Positions 36,510 through 49,446 of a DNA stretch of 64,000 nt are shown one piece after another; the first letter of the stretch is position 1; each line of letters opens with the position of its first letter. The position numbers and the translations under genes were made by a program. The stretch is from Kibdelosporangium sp. MJ126-NF4. Lineage in GTDB: Bacteria; Actinomycetota; Actinomycetes; Mycobacteriales; Pseudonocardiaceae. Location of the stretch: the NCBI RefSeq assembly GCF_000826545.1, contig NZ_CDME01000008.1:1285707-1349706 (forward strand). Reading direction: 5' to 3'. The notes beneath the pieces were generated by a model. The model was not told where the DNA came from. It ran no database searches and was given only the letters and a program-made list of their open reading frames with translations.

Positions 36510-37965
36510 CGGCGGCGAGGGCGGCGAGGTCCACCTCGCCGTCGGCCCGCAGCGGGAGTTCCTCCAGCACGACAAACCTGGCCGGGACCGGCCCACTGGG
36601 CCGCTGTTCGCGCAAATAGTCCCGTAGCTGGGCCAGATCGAGGTTCTCCGCGGTGACGTGCCAGATCCGGTTGGTGTGCTGACGGGCGGTCACCGGCTGG
36701 GTGGGAAAGGCGACGAGGGCGTTCTCCGCCCGCACGAACGCCGCGTCGAAGGAACCGTCCGGTGTGGACCTCGCCCAGCTCAGCTGCAGCGTGTACCCGT
36801 GTTTGTCGGCCAGGGCCCACAGGTCCTCCGGGTCGACACCCGACGCGTCGGCGGCCGCCTGCCGGACTTCGTCCGCTGTCGCCGGGCCGTCGAGCCGTTG
36901 CAGCAGAGTGGCCGCGGTGTGGTCGGTGATCGTCCTCGCGTTGGGGACGCTGAGGAAACCGAGTGTTTCGGGCTTCCCGCTGAGGAGCTGTTCGGTCTGC
37001 TGAAGGCTTGCCCACTGCCGCCAGTCGTCCACGGCGACGATGTCGTGGCGTGCCGAGTCGAGGTGGATGACCGCGTCGAACCGGAACCGGGTCATCTCAG
37101 TCGGCCGCTGCCCGCGCTTGAGACGGATCTCCACGTGCGCGACCCGGGGGATCGCGGCGGCGAGGTCGACGAAGTAACCGGGGTCGATGAGCAGTTCGGT
37201 TCCGGTGCAGCACCGCCGTTCGGCGAGCGCCTGGATCTGTTCGCGGGTGGCGCCCGGATCCGCTCTGGCCAGTTCGACGCCCGCGGAGAACGCGCGGTTG
37301 AGCGCGGCCGAGCGGATATCGCCGATGAACAACAGGCCGTCCCGGTCGACTCGTTCGGCCGCCGCGGCGAGCACGCTCGTCAGGTAGGACTCGTCGAGGA
37401 AGTACTGGGCGACCGAGTTGATCATCGCGGCGTCGACCGCGCCGGGCGGCACGAAGCCCGGTTCGTCAGCGCCCGCGTGGGCCAGCCGGACGCTCGACGG
37501 CACCGTGCCACCGAAGGACTCCCTGATCCGGTCGATGGCGGTGGCCGAGACGTCGCTGGCGAAGTAGGCGTCACAGCTGTCCAGCAACCTGTGCAGCAAC
37601 AGACCTGTGCCGCAACCCAGTTCCAGAATCCGTTTCGCACCGAGACCGCGCACGCGCGACACGGTCTGCTCGACCCATTCCCGCATGTCCTCTTCGGACA
37701 GTTCCGCGCCGGTGTAGCTGCTCGTCCAGCCACGCACGTCGAACCGGCCGTCCCCGGCGGGCCCGCCGGAGTACACGTAGTCGTAGACCGACTGCCATTC
37801 CTCGACGTAGTCCCTGGTGAGGTCCGCGTGGTCGACCTCGACGGCCGCGCCTACGTCCGCCCGGCCCGGCTGGACGTAGGCGACGAGCGAGCGGTTGTCG
37901 TCGCCGAGGACCGCGGCCCGGTCGATGTACGGGTGGGATTGGAGCACCTCACCGATTCCCGGCAT
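36496..37965 (-). CDS. Methyltransferase embedded in a stand-alone A-domain C-subdomain
   Basis: A 489-residue protein. Residues 1-40 ([20 protein letters not shown]) match the start of an adenylation C-subdomain after core A8, and the last 45 ([20 protein letters not shown]) match its A9-A10 end. Between them is a SAM methyltransferase ([15 protein letters not shown] near 115-130, then [10 protein letters not shown]). This is the layout of an A domain interrupted by an N-methyltransferase, but without the A core. The A10 Lys is Glu (ADGEVD), so it cannot adenylate. It may methylate the alanyl-PCP or another bound residue in trans. ATG 37965 follows GGGGGA with 6-base spacing, and the longer upstream frame lacks such a site. 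It converges on the alanine A-domain gene. Confidence 0.82.
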   Translation of the reverse strand: MPGIGEVLQSHPYIDRAAVLGDDNRSLVAYVQPGRADVGAAVEVDHADLTRDYVEEWQSVYDYVYSGGPAGDGRFDVRGWTSSYTGAELSEEDMREWVEQTVSRVRGLGAKRILELGCGTGLLLHRLLDSCDAYFASDVSATAIDRIRESFGGTVPSSVRLAHAGADEPGFVPPGAVDAAMINSVAQYFLDESYLTSVLAAAAERVDRDGLLFIGDIRSAALNRAFSAGVELARADPGATREQIQALAERRCCTGTELLIDPGYFVDLAAAIPRVAHVEIRLKRGQRPTEMTRFRFDAVIHLDSARHDIVAVDDWRQWASLQQTEQLLSGKPETLGFLSVPNARTITDHTAATLLQRLDGPATADEVRQAAADASGVDPEDLWALADKHGYTLQLSWARSTPDGSFDAAFVRAENALVAFPTQPVTARQHTNRIWHVTAENLDLAQLRDYLREQRPSGPVPARFVVLEELPLRADGEVDLAALAAVNWA

Positions 37966-38002
37966 TGGTCGTCCCCCATTGTTTGTCCACGGTTTTCGCT
38001 GA

Positions 38003-38018
38003 GTATTGTCGACAGTAC
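38003..38018. promoter_or_regulatory. Near-palindrome in the divergent promoter of the methyltransferase and YqcI genes
   Basis: GTATTGTCGACAGTAC is a 16-base inverted repeat with one mismatched pair, centred between 38010 and 38011 and 37 bp upstream of the methyltransferase start. Further half-sites of the cluster motif follow: AACCCGGTT at 38078-38086, CCCGGTTGG at 38094-38102 and CAACCTGAGTTGG near 38115. The whole 247-base gap (37966-38212) has no gene and should carry two divergent promoters. Confidence 0.45.
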
Positions 38019-38212
38019 CCACCATTTCGGCGGCGGCAAAGTTTTTCCAAGGACCGTGCACCTTCCGATGGACGGTCAACCCGGTTTTCCACTCCCGGTT
38101 GGACTGTCGGATGTCAACCTGAGTTGGAAGACCTGGTGGCCGGTGTGCTGGTAGCGTTCTCCGTTAGTGGGAGAATGTCCGGTTCTCTGTGAAACTGGGG
38201 CACATTTCTGTG

Positions 38213-38950
38213 ATGAAAGAACCACACCTTCATGAACAGGTTGTCGGCCATATTCCTGACTGGGGTCCCAACTGTGTCCGTCAATTAACGGACACGTTGC
38301 TGTCCACCAGCGACCTCTTTCCGTGCACATTCGCGGTGTCGGCGGGCAAGAAGGGAACGCTGCGCTTCGGCTTCGTCGAGGACATGGGCGACGAAGCGAG
38401 CTGGGGCCCCCTCGTCGACATCCTGACGACGTACATCGACGGGTACAAGCAGCTCGGCAAGGACACCTCGCTCATCGTGTTCTTCCGGCCGCACGACGAG
38501 ACCCACGCCATCACGCACTACCGGGAACGCTTCTGGTCGGTGCTGCGGTATCTGCACGAACGCGACCCCGAGCCGTGGCCCGCCGAGGTCCCACGCGACG
38601 GAGACGATCCGTGGTGGGAATTCAGCTTCGCCGGATGCCCGTTGTTCGTGGTGTGCAACACTCCCGCGCACAGGCAGCGCCGGAGCAGGCACAGCCCGGG
38701 AATGCTGATCACGTTCCAGCCGCGGTGGGTCTTCGAGGGACTCGAGGCGGATTCACCGCGCGGCGCCGCGTCACGCCGGGTCATCCGCAAACGGCTCGGC
38801 TGGTTCGACGACGTGGAGCCGTCGCCTGTGCTCGGTTCGTACGGCGACGCGGACAACCGGGAGTGGAAGCAGTACTTCCTGCCGGACACCAACGCCGACG
38901 AAGGCGGGCGTTGCCCGTTCCAGCAAGGCATCGGGCTCGAACGGTCCTGA
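38213..38950 (+). CDS. YqcI/YcgG-family protein, putative heme-dependent N-oxygenase (NRPS cluster copy)
   Basis: A 245-residue protein with the YqcI/YcgG pattern: FPCTFAV near residue 39, GTLRFGFVEDM, a middle FWSVLRYLHERDPEPWP, WWEFSFAGCPLFVVCNTPAH, TFQPRWVFEGL, and a C-terminal WKQYFLPD then CPFQ. The characterised member GntA (guanitoxin pathway) is a heme enzyme that N-hydroxylates a guanidino group. By analogy this protein may N-oxidise an amine or guanidine, for example to supply the N-hydroxyornithine-like building block of the 22279 module. That role is inferred. Codon 25 is TTA. ATG 38213 is used; a GTG at 38189 is an alternative, and neither has a strong ribosome-binding site. A paralogue opens the phosphonate operon at 54376. 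Confidence 0.82.
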   Translation: MKEPHLHEQVVGHIPDWGPNCVRQLTDTLLSTSDLFPCTFAVSAGKKGTLRFGFVEDMGDEASWGPLVDILTTYIDGYKQLGKDTSLIVFFRPHDETHAITHYRERFWSVLRYLHERDPEPWPAEVPRDGDDPWWEFSFAGCPLFVVCNTPAHRQRRSRHSPGMLITFQPRWVFEGLEADSPRGAASRRVIRKRLGWFDDVEPSPVLGSYGDADNREWKQYFLPDTNADEGGRCPFQQGIGLERS

Positions 38951-39643
38951 TCAGTCCGCCGGCACACACGCCCGGATGGCCAGGATGAGCGTGTCGACGA
39001 TGTGGTCGAAGAACTCGTCCGGCGTCGGCTTCGCGGTCTCCCGCACGGCCTCGGCCAGGTGCGGGACGTGCAGGTCCGGCTGAGTGGCCAGCCATTCCTC
39101 GGGGACCGGCGATCCGTCCGCGTCGCGGTAGTCGATCAGCAGCGCGAAACCGAACAGCTTCAGGCCCAGTTCGGTGTGCACCTGCAGGGCGTCGAGCGGG
39201 CTCAACCCGATGCCTCGCAACAGCCCGAGGAACATGTCGGGATTGCGCAACCGGGCCGGGTGGATTCCGCTTGGCTGGATGTCCTCGTCCAGTGACACCA
39301 GCAGCGCGCGGGGAAACCGCCGGTACAGCGAACGCATCTGCGCGCAGTACGCGCGCACGCTGTCCTCCCAGCGATCCACGTCCAACTCGGGCACCTGCCA
39401 GTAGGACATCAGCAACTGGGTGGCGAGTTCCACCACTTCCCTGCGGTCGTCGACGTAGTTGTACAGCGCCCGGACTGTGACGCCGAGATCCTCGGCCAGT
39501 CTGCGCATGGTGACCGCGGGAAATCCTTCGGCGCCTGCCAGGTGCAGTGCTCGCCCGGCGATCAGTTCGCGAGTCAGCGTCGGGCGCCCCTTGCGGGTCG
39601 CCGGGCGGCGCCGACTGGTCGTGGCAGGCCTGGTCGTGGACAT
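38951..39643 (-). CDS. TetR-family transcriptional repressor
   Basis: A 230-residue regulator. The N-terminal HTH is at residues 25-70 (LTRELIAGRALHLAGAEGF, VTMRRLAEDLGVTVRALYNY), followed by a helical ligand-binding C-terminal domain ending in FFDHIVDTLILAIRACV. It is divergent from a DHA2-type exporter, the usual layout for a TetR protein that represses an efflux gene until it binds the pump substrate. That substrate may be the cluster product. It ends directly at the stop of the convergent YqcI gene with no gap. Confidence 0.9.
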   Translation of the reverse strand: MSTTRPATTSRRRPATRKGRPTLTRELIAGRALHLAGAEGFPAVTMRRLAEDLGVTVRALYNYVDDRREVVELATQLLMSYWQVPELDVDRWEDSVRAYCAQMRSLYRRFPRALLVSLDEDIQPSGIHPARLRNPDMFLGLLRGIGLSPLDALQVHTELGLKLFGFALLIDYRDADGSPVPEEWLATQPDLHVPHLAEAVRETAKPTPDEFFDHIVDTLILAIRACVPAD

Positions 39644-39653
39644 CGACGCCTAT

Positions 39654-39717
39654 CCTAACCGCTTTGAACTTCACGCACTGTTGACTTTAACGGCGGGGTG
39701 CGCCAGTGTTGGTTAGG
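39654..39717. promoter_or_regulatory. Inverted repeat between tetR and the efflux gene
   Basis: CCTAACC (39654-39660) and GGTTAGG (39711-39717) are exact inverted copies flanking the divergent promoter. They could be TetR half-sites, though 50 bp apart is far for a single dimer. Downstream, 39739-39763 contains imperfect direct repeats of GTCTCGTCT of unknown role. Confidence 0.35.
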
Positions 39718-39771
39718 TACCCCTTATCTCGCCTGCCTTGTCTCGTCTGTCTCGTCTTGTCTGGGAGTGTT

Positions 39772-41376
39772 GTGGCTCAGAAGTCCAAAGCGTCCGCGGA
39801 GGTGCCGTTCACCGGCCAGGCGCGCGCCATCCTCGCGTTGGTCATCGCGGGTTCCCTGCTGGTGGTCATCGACATCGTGATCGTCACCGTCGGCCTGCCG
39901 GGGATCCAGGCCGAACTCGGCGGCTCACTGTCGAGCATCCAGTGGGTGATCGTCGCCTACACGCTGACCATGGGCGCCGTCACACAGGTGGTCGGCACGC
40001 TGTCGGACCGGATCGGCAGACGACCCGTGTACCTGACAGGCATCGTGGTGTTCACACTGTCCTCATTGGCCTGTGGTCTCGCGCCCAACGTGGTCTTCCT
40101 CGACCTCGCGCGCGGTCTGCAGGGCATCGGCGGCGCGATCCTGATGGCCAACAGCCTGCCGCTGATCTCGCACGCCTTCGAGGGACAGCGCCGAAACATG
40201 GCGATCGCGACGTGGACGACGGCGGCGACAGCCGCGGGTCTCGTGGCACCGGTCCTCGGCGGTGTGCTGATCGACGTGCTCGACTGGAGGGCCATGTTCC
40301 TGGTCAACGTGCCGATCGGTGTCCTCGCGTTCGTCATGGCCGCGTCCCGGTTGCCGTCCCCGCCCCGGTCCGAAGGGGCGAAGCCGCCCATCGACTGGCT
40401 GGGCACCGCACTGCTGATCCTGTCGCTGGGCATCGGCAACTTCGCGCTGCTGCGCGGGGAGGACCAGGGCTGGGGTTCGACACAGACCATTGTCCAGTTC
40501 GGACTCGCGATCGTCTTCTTCGCCGGTTTCACGGTCGTCCAGACGCGGGTCAAGGCGCCGACGCTGGACCTGTCGTTGTTCAAGGTGCCCGCGTTCACCG
40601 GCGCCGCACTGGCGATCTTCATGTCCCGTGTGCTCACCATCGGCGGCACTGTCTACTTCATCCAGTACTTCCAGGGCGCACTGCACCTGTCGCCGACCGA
40701 GAGCGGGCTGATGCTCGTCCCCGGCGCGCTCGCCCAGATGGGCGCGGGCATGCTCGCGGGCAAACTGCAGGCCCGTCTCGCGCCGGGACCGATCATCGCG
40801 ACCGGGTACACGCTCAAGGCGATCTCGGCCGCGTGGCTCGGCTTCGCCTTCAGCCCAACGGTGAGTCCGTGGTTCCTGGCGTTGCCGTTGCTGATCTGGG
40901 GCTTCGGCGGCGGCATCGCCGGTGCGCCCGTCATGTCGGTGGCGATGAACGTGGTGGACAAGCAGCGAGCGGGAATGGTGGGCGGAACCGTCACCAGTCT
41001 CGCGTCGATCGGTGGCGGTGTGGGGACGGCCGTGCTTGGCGTGCTCTACAAGACGCAGGCGGGATCAGTCGTCGCCGACGACCCGGCCATCGCGGGATCG
41101 ACCCGCGACGCGATGGTCGACGCCGCGGCCAAGGGCGATGTCCAGGCCGTGCTCGACCTGGCACCGGCGGAGACCAAAGACACCGTGCAGTCCTTGCTGG
41201 ACAAGGCGATCTCCGCAGGTGGGTCGGCAGTCCTGTTGTCCTCGGCGGCAATGGCGATCATCACGACTCTCATCGTGCTCGTACTGGTCAACACGCGCAA
41301 CGTCCCCGGCCCGAAACGCGAGGAAGCCGCGAAGGAAGACCAGAAGTCGGCAGCGGCCGCGGACGACGCTGTCTGA
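39772..41376 (+). CDS. MFS exporter, DHA2 (14-helix) family
   Basis: A 534-residue membrane protein with about 14 hydrophobic segments. Signature motifs are LGGSLSSIQWVIVAYTL near helix 2, GTLSDRIGRRPVYL (motif A), and LARGLQGIGGAILMANSLPLI (motif B). The last long periplasmic loop before the final helix holds the variable DDPAIAGSTRDAMVDAA stretch typical of EmrB/QacA-type pumps. GTG 39772 follows GGGAG. It should export a drug-like compound using the proton gradient, most simply the NRPS/PKS product as self-resistance. The divergent TetR gene is its likely repressor. A strong hairpin follows. Confidence 0.93.
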   Translation: MAQKSKASAEVPFTGQARAILALVIAGSLLVVIDIVIVTVGLPGIQAELGGSLSSIQWVIVAYTLTMGAVTQVVGTLSDRIGRRPVYLTGIVVFTLSSLACGLAPNVVFLDLARGLQGIGGAILMANSLPLISHAFEGQRRNMAIATWTTAATAAGLVAPVLGGVLIDVLDWRAMFLVNVPIGVLAFVMAASRLPSPPRSEGAKPPIDWLGTALLILSLGIGNFALLRGEDQGWGSTQTIVQFGLAIVFFAGFTVVQTRVKAPTLDLSLFKVPAFTGAALAIFMSRVLTIGGTVYFIQYFQGALHLSPTESGLMLVPGALAQMGAGMLAGKLQARLAPGPIIATGYTLKAISAAWLGFAFSPTVSPWFLALPLLIWGFGGGIAGAPVMSVAMNVVDKQRAGMVGGTVTSLASIGGGVGTAVLGVLYKTQAGSVVADDPAIAGSTRDAMVDAAAKGDVQAVLDLAPAETKDTVQSLLDKAISAGGSAVLLSSAAMAIITTLIVLVLVNTRNVPGPKREEAAKEDQKSAAAADDAV

Positions 41377-41404
41377 TCGGGTTCGGACCTCGGAGGGTAA
41401 AAGC

Positions 41405-41432
41405 CGGACAGGGAGGGAACTCTCCCTGTCCG
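41405..41432 (+). terminator. Hairpin terminator after the MFS gene
   Basis: CGGACAGGGAG (41405-41415) pairs perfectly with CTCCCTGTCCG (41422-41432) around a GGAACT loop. It lies 29 bp after the exporter stop and marks the likely right end of the NRPS/PKS cluster. Confidence 0.8.
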
Positions 41433-41439
41433 CGCTCGG

Positions 41440-41900
41440 TGACAGCAGGCCGTCGGGTCGCTCGTACCTGCCAGATGGGGCCGATGACCCGGCCTTGCTC
41501 GTCCTGCCGGATCCGGTCCGGTTCGAAGCTGAAGCCGAGCGCTGCCAGGGCCTGCTCACCGATGTGGCGGAAGGTGTCCTGGGTCGTCGACGTCGTGTAC
41601 GAGCCGCGCCGGATGTCCTCGATCTCCCAGTGCGCGCCCAGGTTCGTGTGCAGGTTGTCCTGGCTGACGGCCATCGGGAAATGCAGGCCCTCGTCGACAT
41701 CGGCGAAGCACAGCAGGTGCAGCCGCGCGCCTGGCACGCTCACCCGGTGCAGCGCTGCCGCGTAGAGCTGCCGCTGTTCGTCAGCGAGACAGTGGTAGAG
41801 CGCGCTGTCCAGCACGGTGTCGAATCGCTGTTCATCGAGCTCGGTCTGCAGTGGTGCGTAACGAAGTTCGGCGCGTTCTGGTATCGTTGGGGTGAACCGA
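41440..41900 (-). pseudogene. Class I SAM methyltransferase remnant (C-terminal half)
   Basis: The minus strand reads RFDTVLDSALYHCLADEQRQ, LYAAALHRVSVPGARLHLLC, VSQDNLHTNLGAHWEIEDI, and finally GPIWQVRATR. This is the second half of a small-molecule methyltransferase of the type with VLDSGLYHCL. The SAM-binding first half (GCGTGE-type motif) is missing upstream and no stop follows at the expected end, so it is a fragment. The 170 bases to the next gene show nothing more. Confidence 0.7.
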
Positions 41901-42074
41901 AGCCTGGGGTGGCGCAACGTCGAACCTGTCCACAGTAGATGTCGTTGATGGTTGTTTTCCTTCGCTCGTGGCGAATTGTCGTGTCGTTTTCCGGCGCGTG
42001 GCGGGATGCCGGGCCGCATCGCTTCGCACTTCCCGGCTCCGCGCGGGGCATCCTGCTCAAGGAGGGTAACGAGA

Positions 42075-45990
<3,916 letters not shown>

Positions 45991-46125
45991 TCGCCACTCT
46001 GCGGGAGGTAAGTCCAGCCCCTCCCGGTGAGTATCTGCGTGAGCGGATCTGCCTGATCGCCCGTACGTCGCCCGCTGACTGGGCGCATCACTGCGTTCGC
46101 CACCTGGTCGCTGGCGAAACCGCGG

Positions 46126-46320
46126 GACCACCTACAACAGTTCGTACTGGGATTCGGCTACAGCCCGGAGACCCGGTCCTACCGGCGGGCGCTGGACAAC
46201 GCCGGGTACGCCACGCTGGCGCTTGACCGGCTCGGCACCGGCCGCAGCACGATCCCGCTGAGCGCGCTGCTGACCAACCCCGTGTTCGCTGGTGACGTCA
46301 TGGCGATCGGTTCGGCCTGG
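46126..46320 (+). pseudogene. Alpha/beta-hydrolase fragment
   Basis: In one plus-strand frame the sequence reads FGYSPETRSYRRALDNAGYA, then TLALDRLGTGRSTIPLSALL, then NPVFAGDVMAIG. This is the segment between the oxyanion strand and the nucleophile elbow of an actinobacterial alpha/beta hydrolase. The start, catalytic Ser and C-terminus are absent. It lies in a stretch (45991-46664) that otherwise contains only scraps. Confidence 0.6.
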
Positions 46321-46526
46321 ATGACAAGACAGCAGAGGGTGAGTCCCTGCTGGTCGTTGCGGATCACCGGTCATGAGGGGGACGTTGTGCGGAGCTTCGA
46401 GAGGCTTGCTGCGTCGGTAGACGTAGGACGATGGGGTCGAAGGACACTGCGGGTGTCTCGTCCAGTCTGTGCGGGGGCTCGTAGCCGACGTCGATTTCCC
46501 AATCAGGGCGCGGCGCGAAGCCGCCG

Positions 46527-46601
46527 TTGGAGATCACCGACGACGAATGGCGCAGGTACTTCGAAGTCAACGTGCTCGCCGCGGTCCAGCTACCCTGTGC
46601 G
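46527..46601 (+). pseudogene. Short-chain dehydrogenase scrap
   Basis: EITDDEWRRYFEVNVLAAVQ resembles the helix of SDR enzymes that carries the conserved Asn (typically LTDEDWDRVFEVN). Nothing before or after fits an SDR, so it is a fragment only about 25 codons long. Confidence 0.45.
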
Positions 46602-46664
46602 GCTCGAGAACTCGATTGCGTCGGTGACCTGGGTGTTCCTGGTTGCCATATGGCCGCTTGCAAT

Positions 46665-47389
46665 GATCACAAAGTGCTGTTGTCCCTGCTCTACCTGATC
46701 GTGCGGTGCCTGCTGGGCGTCCCGGCCGTGCTGTTGCGTCGTGATGTGTCCAAGGAGAACTCGTTCGTTTCGGGCACCGGATCGCTGCCTCGACGGTCTG
46801 GCAAGGTAGATTTTGTCCATGTGGACACGGTATTCCTGAACGGATCTACGCGCTGATCGTCGTCGAGCATCGTTCTCGCCGGGCGCATCTGGCAGGGATC
46901 ACGGCCAACCCGACCGGTGCGTGGACCGTACAAGCCGCTCGCAATGTGCTGATGGACTTTGGTGAGCGTGTTGACACGCTAACGTTCGTGCTGCGGGATC
47001 GGCACTCTCGGTTCACTCGTACGTTCGACGCGGTGTTCGAAGCCGAGGGCATCAGGATTCTCGCCAGCCCACCACAAGCGCCTCGTGCGAACGCGATGTG
47101 TGAGCGAATGATCGGAAGTCTTCGCCGTGAGTTGCTCGACAGAATACTGACCGTCAACGAACAGCACCTGCGCTGTGTCCTTACCGTGTACCTGCGGCAC
47201 TTCAACACCGCGCGGCCGCACCGGAGTCTCAAGCAGCTTGCGCCAGCCCGAACCGAGAACCTGCTCCCGACACCGGTCGACCTCGCCGACTACCGTGTCC
47301 GGCGCCGCCCTGTCCTTGACAGGTTGACAAGCGAGTACGAGATCGCGGCACGACCAAAACAGTCGTCACGGACCAGGCTCAGCGCGTAG
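46665..47389 (+). pseudogene. DDE (rve) transposase with internal deletion
   Basis: It begins with the usual transposase start (LSLLYLIVRCLLGVPAVLLR, RDVSKE) and jumps to the catalytic domain (VDFVHVDTVFL, then in a shifted frame RIYALIVVEHRSRRAHLAGI). The domain has FVLRDRHSRFTRTFD, NAMCERMIGSLRRELLD and a terminal DRLTSEYEIAA. About 150 residues with the HTH are gone and a frameshift lies near 46850. The core D and E are present, but the protein cannot be made whole. No terminal repeats like those at 3729/4445 were found. Confidence 0.8.
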
Positions 47390-47635
47390 GGTCGAGCCCG
47401 AGACCAACCACAACCGCCGAAACGGCCGCAACACCAGCACAAGTCGCGCCTGATGGATCGTCGATCCCCCGGCCCTACCCGGGAGAGTTCCGACAGCACT
47501 CGACGTCGCTTGGCCACTTTCGCCGCTCAACCCGCCCCCTTGATCAAACATCACCCTAACCAGTGATGCCGCAGGCACACGCAGCCCACCGGTCCCCGGC
47601 TGTGACGGCACGCGCTGCGACCAGGCCGGTGGGCG
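47390..47635. other. Non-coding debris between transposase and resolvase fragments
   Basis: About 245 bases with no convincing gene on either strand. GCGGTGGGC-type inverted pieces occur near 47590-47635 but do not form a clear hairpin with a T tract. Confidence 0.35.
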
Positions 47636-47818
47636 GTGACCCGGTACGGCTACGCCCGAGTCTCCACTCGCGAACAGAACCCGGAAAGCCAATTCGATGC
47701 ACTCACCACCGCGGGCATCCCCGCCGGGAACGTCGTCATTGAGAAGATCACCGGCAAGCTCGCTTCCCGCCCCAAGCTTGACCACCTCCTGGAACGGCTG
47801 GAGCCTGGGGACCTGAAC
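47636..47818 (+). pseudogene. Serine resolvase N-terminal fragment
   Basis: From GTG 47636 the frame reads TRYGYARVSTREQNPESQFD, where the Ser in RVST is the recombinase nucleophile, followed by GIPAGNVVIEKITGKLASRP and LDHLLERLEPGDL. After about 60 residues it runs into unrelated sequence. A full resolvase has about 180-200 residues, so this is truncated and inactive. Confidence 0.8.
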
Positions 47819-47945
47819 GCCTTGCATGGCGGGTTCGGCGAAGGTGCCGCCCGTGATTTCCAGCAGGTCGATCCCGGCGTCGGCCAGTGCCTTGGCGACG
47901 TCGCGGGAGTCAGCGGCGAAGCGGACGGGCTTTCCGCCCCGGAAA
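47813..47945 (-). pseudogene. NADH:flavin oxidoreductase (old yellow enzyme) fragment
   Basis: The minus strand reads VRFAADSRDVAKALADAGID, then LLEITGGTFAEPAMQG. This matches the strand-helix-strand of OYE-family barrels that ends in (I/V)SGGTYE.PAM. Only about 45 codons remain. It is inserted between a resolvase fragment and a phosphatase fragment. Confidence 0.65.
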
Positions 47946-48076
47946 CCCTCCGCAGGCTGATGCGCGCCATCCTCGACTACCAGGGCGGGCGCCTGCAGGA
48001 CGACGCCAGCGTGTTGCTCGTCGAATGGCGCAGCAGCCACGAGCGCCGCATGGTCATCTCCCAGTCCCTGTCGTGA
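47935..48076 (+). pseudogene. SpoIIE/PP2C phosphatase C-terminal fragment
   Basis: The plus strand reads ETLRRLMRAILDYQGGRLQD, then DASVLLVEWRS, ending at 48076. DDA(S/T)VLLVEW is the end of PP2C-like SpoIIE phosphatases common in actinomycetes. The catalytic part is missing. Confidence 0.65.
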
Positions 48077-48081
48077 AGGGC

Positions 48082-49245
48082 TCAGCTCCAGCGTTCGGCA
48101 AGTACGCGGGCGACTACGGCGCTGAGCACCCGTACGCCTTGGCGTGAACCGGGGTTCATCCCTACGAGTTCCTGGACGCGTTGGAGGCGGTAGTCGAGTG
48201 TTCGGGGGTGGACGTACAGGGCTCCGGCGGTGTTCAGCCGGTTCATGTCGTGCTGGTAATAGGTGTCCAGGGTGGTGATCAGGTCGGCGCCGGGCTCCAG
48301 CTGTCGCGCGAGGCCACGTAACCAGTCGTCGACCTGGGGCAACTTGGCGACGCCCAGCTCGACGAAGACGTCCGCCATGAAATGCAGGCGGCGCGGCACC
48401 GCCTCGACGGGTGCTACTTGGCTGATCCGGCGGGCCAATGTGGCTGTGTCGCCCAGTGCGCGGATTCGGCCTGTCGCTGCTCCGGCCGCGCACGGGCGGC
48501 CGGCCAGGTGCGCGAAGTCGCGGACGAGGCCTGTCGCGCGTTCCTCCGCCGTCCCAATGTCGTTGCAGGGAAGCAACGCCACCAGCTCACCGGGTTCACG
48601 CCAGGTCATCGGCACCCGGTAGCTCTTCAGCAGTGCGCCGACGACCTCGTCGCGTCGCTGTTCCGTGGGCGGGGAGCCGGGAATCCGCACGACCGCGATC
48701 ACGTACCGGTCGGCGATCCGCATCGTCAGACTTTCCATCAGGCCTGGCATTACGGAGATGTCCGCGAGCAGGGTCCCGGCGAGGTCCTGCACTCGTCGGA
48801 CGACGGGCAGAAAGCGTTTCTGCCCGTTCAGGAAACCCCGGGTGTAGGCACTCTGCCCGGCCAGACCGTTGGGCGAAAGCCAGCCGATCATCTCCGTCAC
48901 GTGGCCGACCTCGGTCAACCCTGCGGCTTCGTGGATTTCGCGCAGCGTAAGGACATCGTGCAGGTCAAGAACGCGCCGCCGGGAATCGACGGAAACACCC
49001 TGAGCGCCGCGTTGTTCGCCGAAAGCTGTCAGTACTGCCAGATCGCCACCGGTGAAGGGCGCGCCGTCGGCCGCGAGTTCCGCGGTGCGCCGTCTCAGCA
49101 TGACCGCGAAATCCAACATCGAGGCTCTCGCGTGTTTGTTCTCGGCAACTGCGCGGAAATCGGAGAGCTCATTGACGTAGACATCGACTGCATGACGAGC
49201 GTTGGTGCCGGCCCGGTCCCACAACAGTTTGTACAGACCTTCCAT
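48082..49245 (-). CDS. PucR/CdaR-family transcriptional regulator
   Basis: A 387-residue regulator. The N-terminal helical region is of unknown ligand, the middle is a degenerate GGDEF-like domain (about 170-290), and the C-terminal PucR HTH is marked by LITTLDTYYQHDMNRLNTAG then LYVHPRTLDYRLQRVQELVG. ATG 49245 is chosen because GGAGGG lies upstream, whereas the 18-base extension starts inside that site. Neighbours are a phosphatase fragment and a divergent secreted amidase-like gene, so the target is unclear. Confidence 0.87.
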   Translation of the reverse strand: MEGLYKLLWDRAGTNARHAVDVYVNELSDFRAVAENKHARASMLDFAVMLRRRTAELAADGAPFTGGDLAVLTAFGEQRGAQGVSVDSRRRVLDLHDVLTLREIHEAAGLTEVGHVTEMIGWLSPNGLAGQSAYTRGFLNGQKRFLPVVRRVQDLAGTLLADISVMPGLMESLTMRIADRYVIAVVRIPGSPPTEQRRDEVVGALLKSYRVPMTWREPGELVALLPCNDIGTAEERATGLVRDFAHLAGRPCAAGAATGRIRALGDTATLARRISQVAPVEAVPRRLHFMADVFVELGVAKLPQVDDWLRGLARQLEPGADLITTLDTYYQHDMNRLNTAGALYVHPRTLDYRLQRVQELVGMNPGSRQGVRVLSAVVARVLAERWS

Positions 49246-49446
49246 GTCCCCGTTCCCTCCCACAGCGATGACTGGAGCGCCGACGCTACGTGTCCGCGCT
49301 GAGTCCGGACTGAGTCTGCGCGAAGTCGCAGAGATCCGAGGCCGCCGGACGCCAAGGTCTGCGCGGTGTCACGAAGACCTCGGCCCGGCCGCCGAAGCAC
49401 GCTGATCACACCCCACCAGGGCAACCATGACGACCGGAGGGTCCAA

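Noticed and set aside
39739..39763. GTCTCGTCT repeats before the MFS gene, considered as a CRISPR or operator array
   Set aside because: The units are short and imperfect and directly precede the start codon. There is no spacer structure, and they are too weak to call as an operator.
47390..47520. Minus-strand RPFRRLWLVSGS, similar to the start of some MFS proteins
   Set aside because: Only about a dozen residues fit and no membrane helices follow. Chance similarity is likely.
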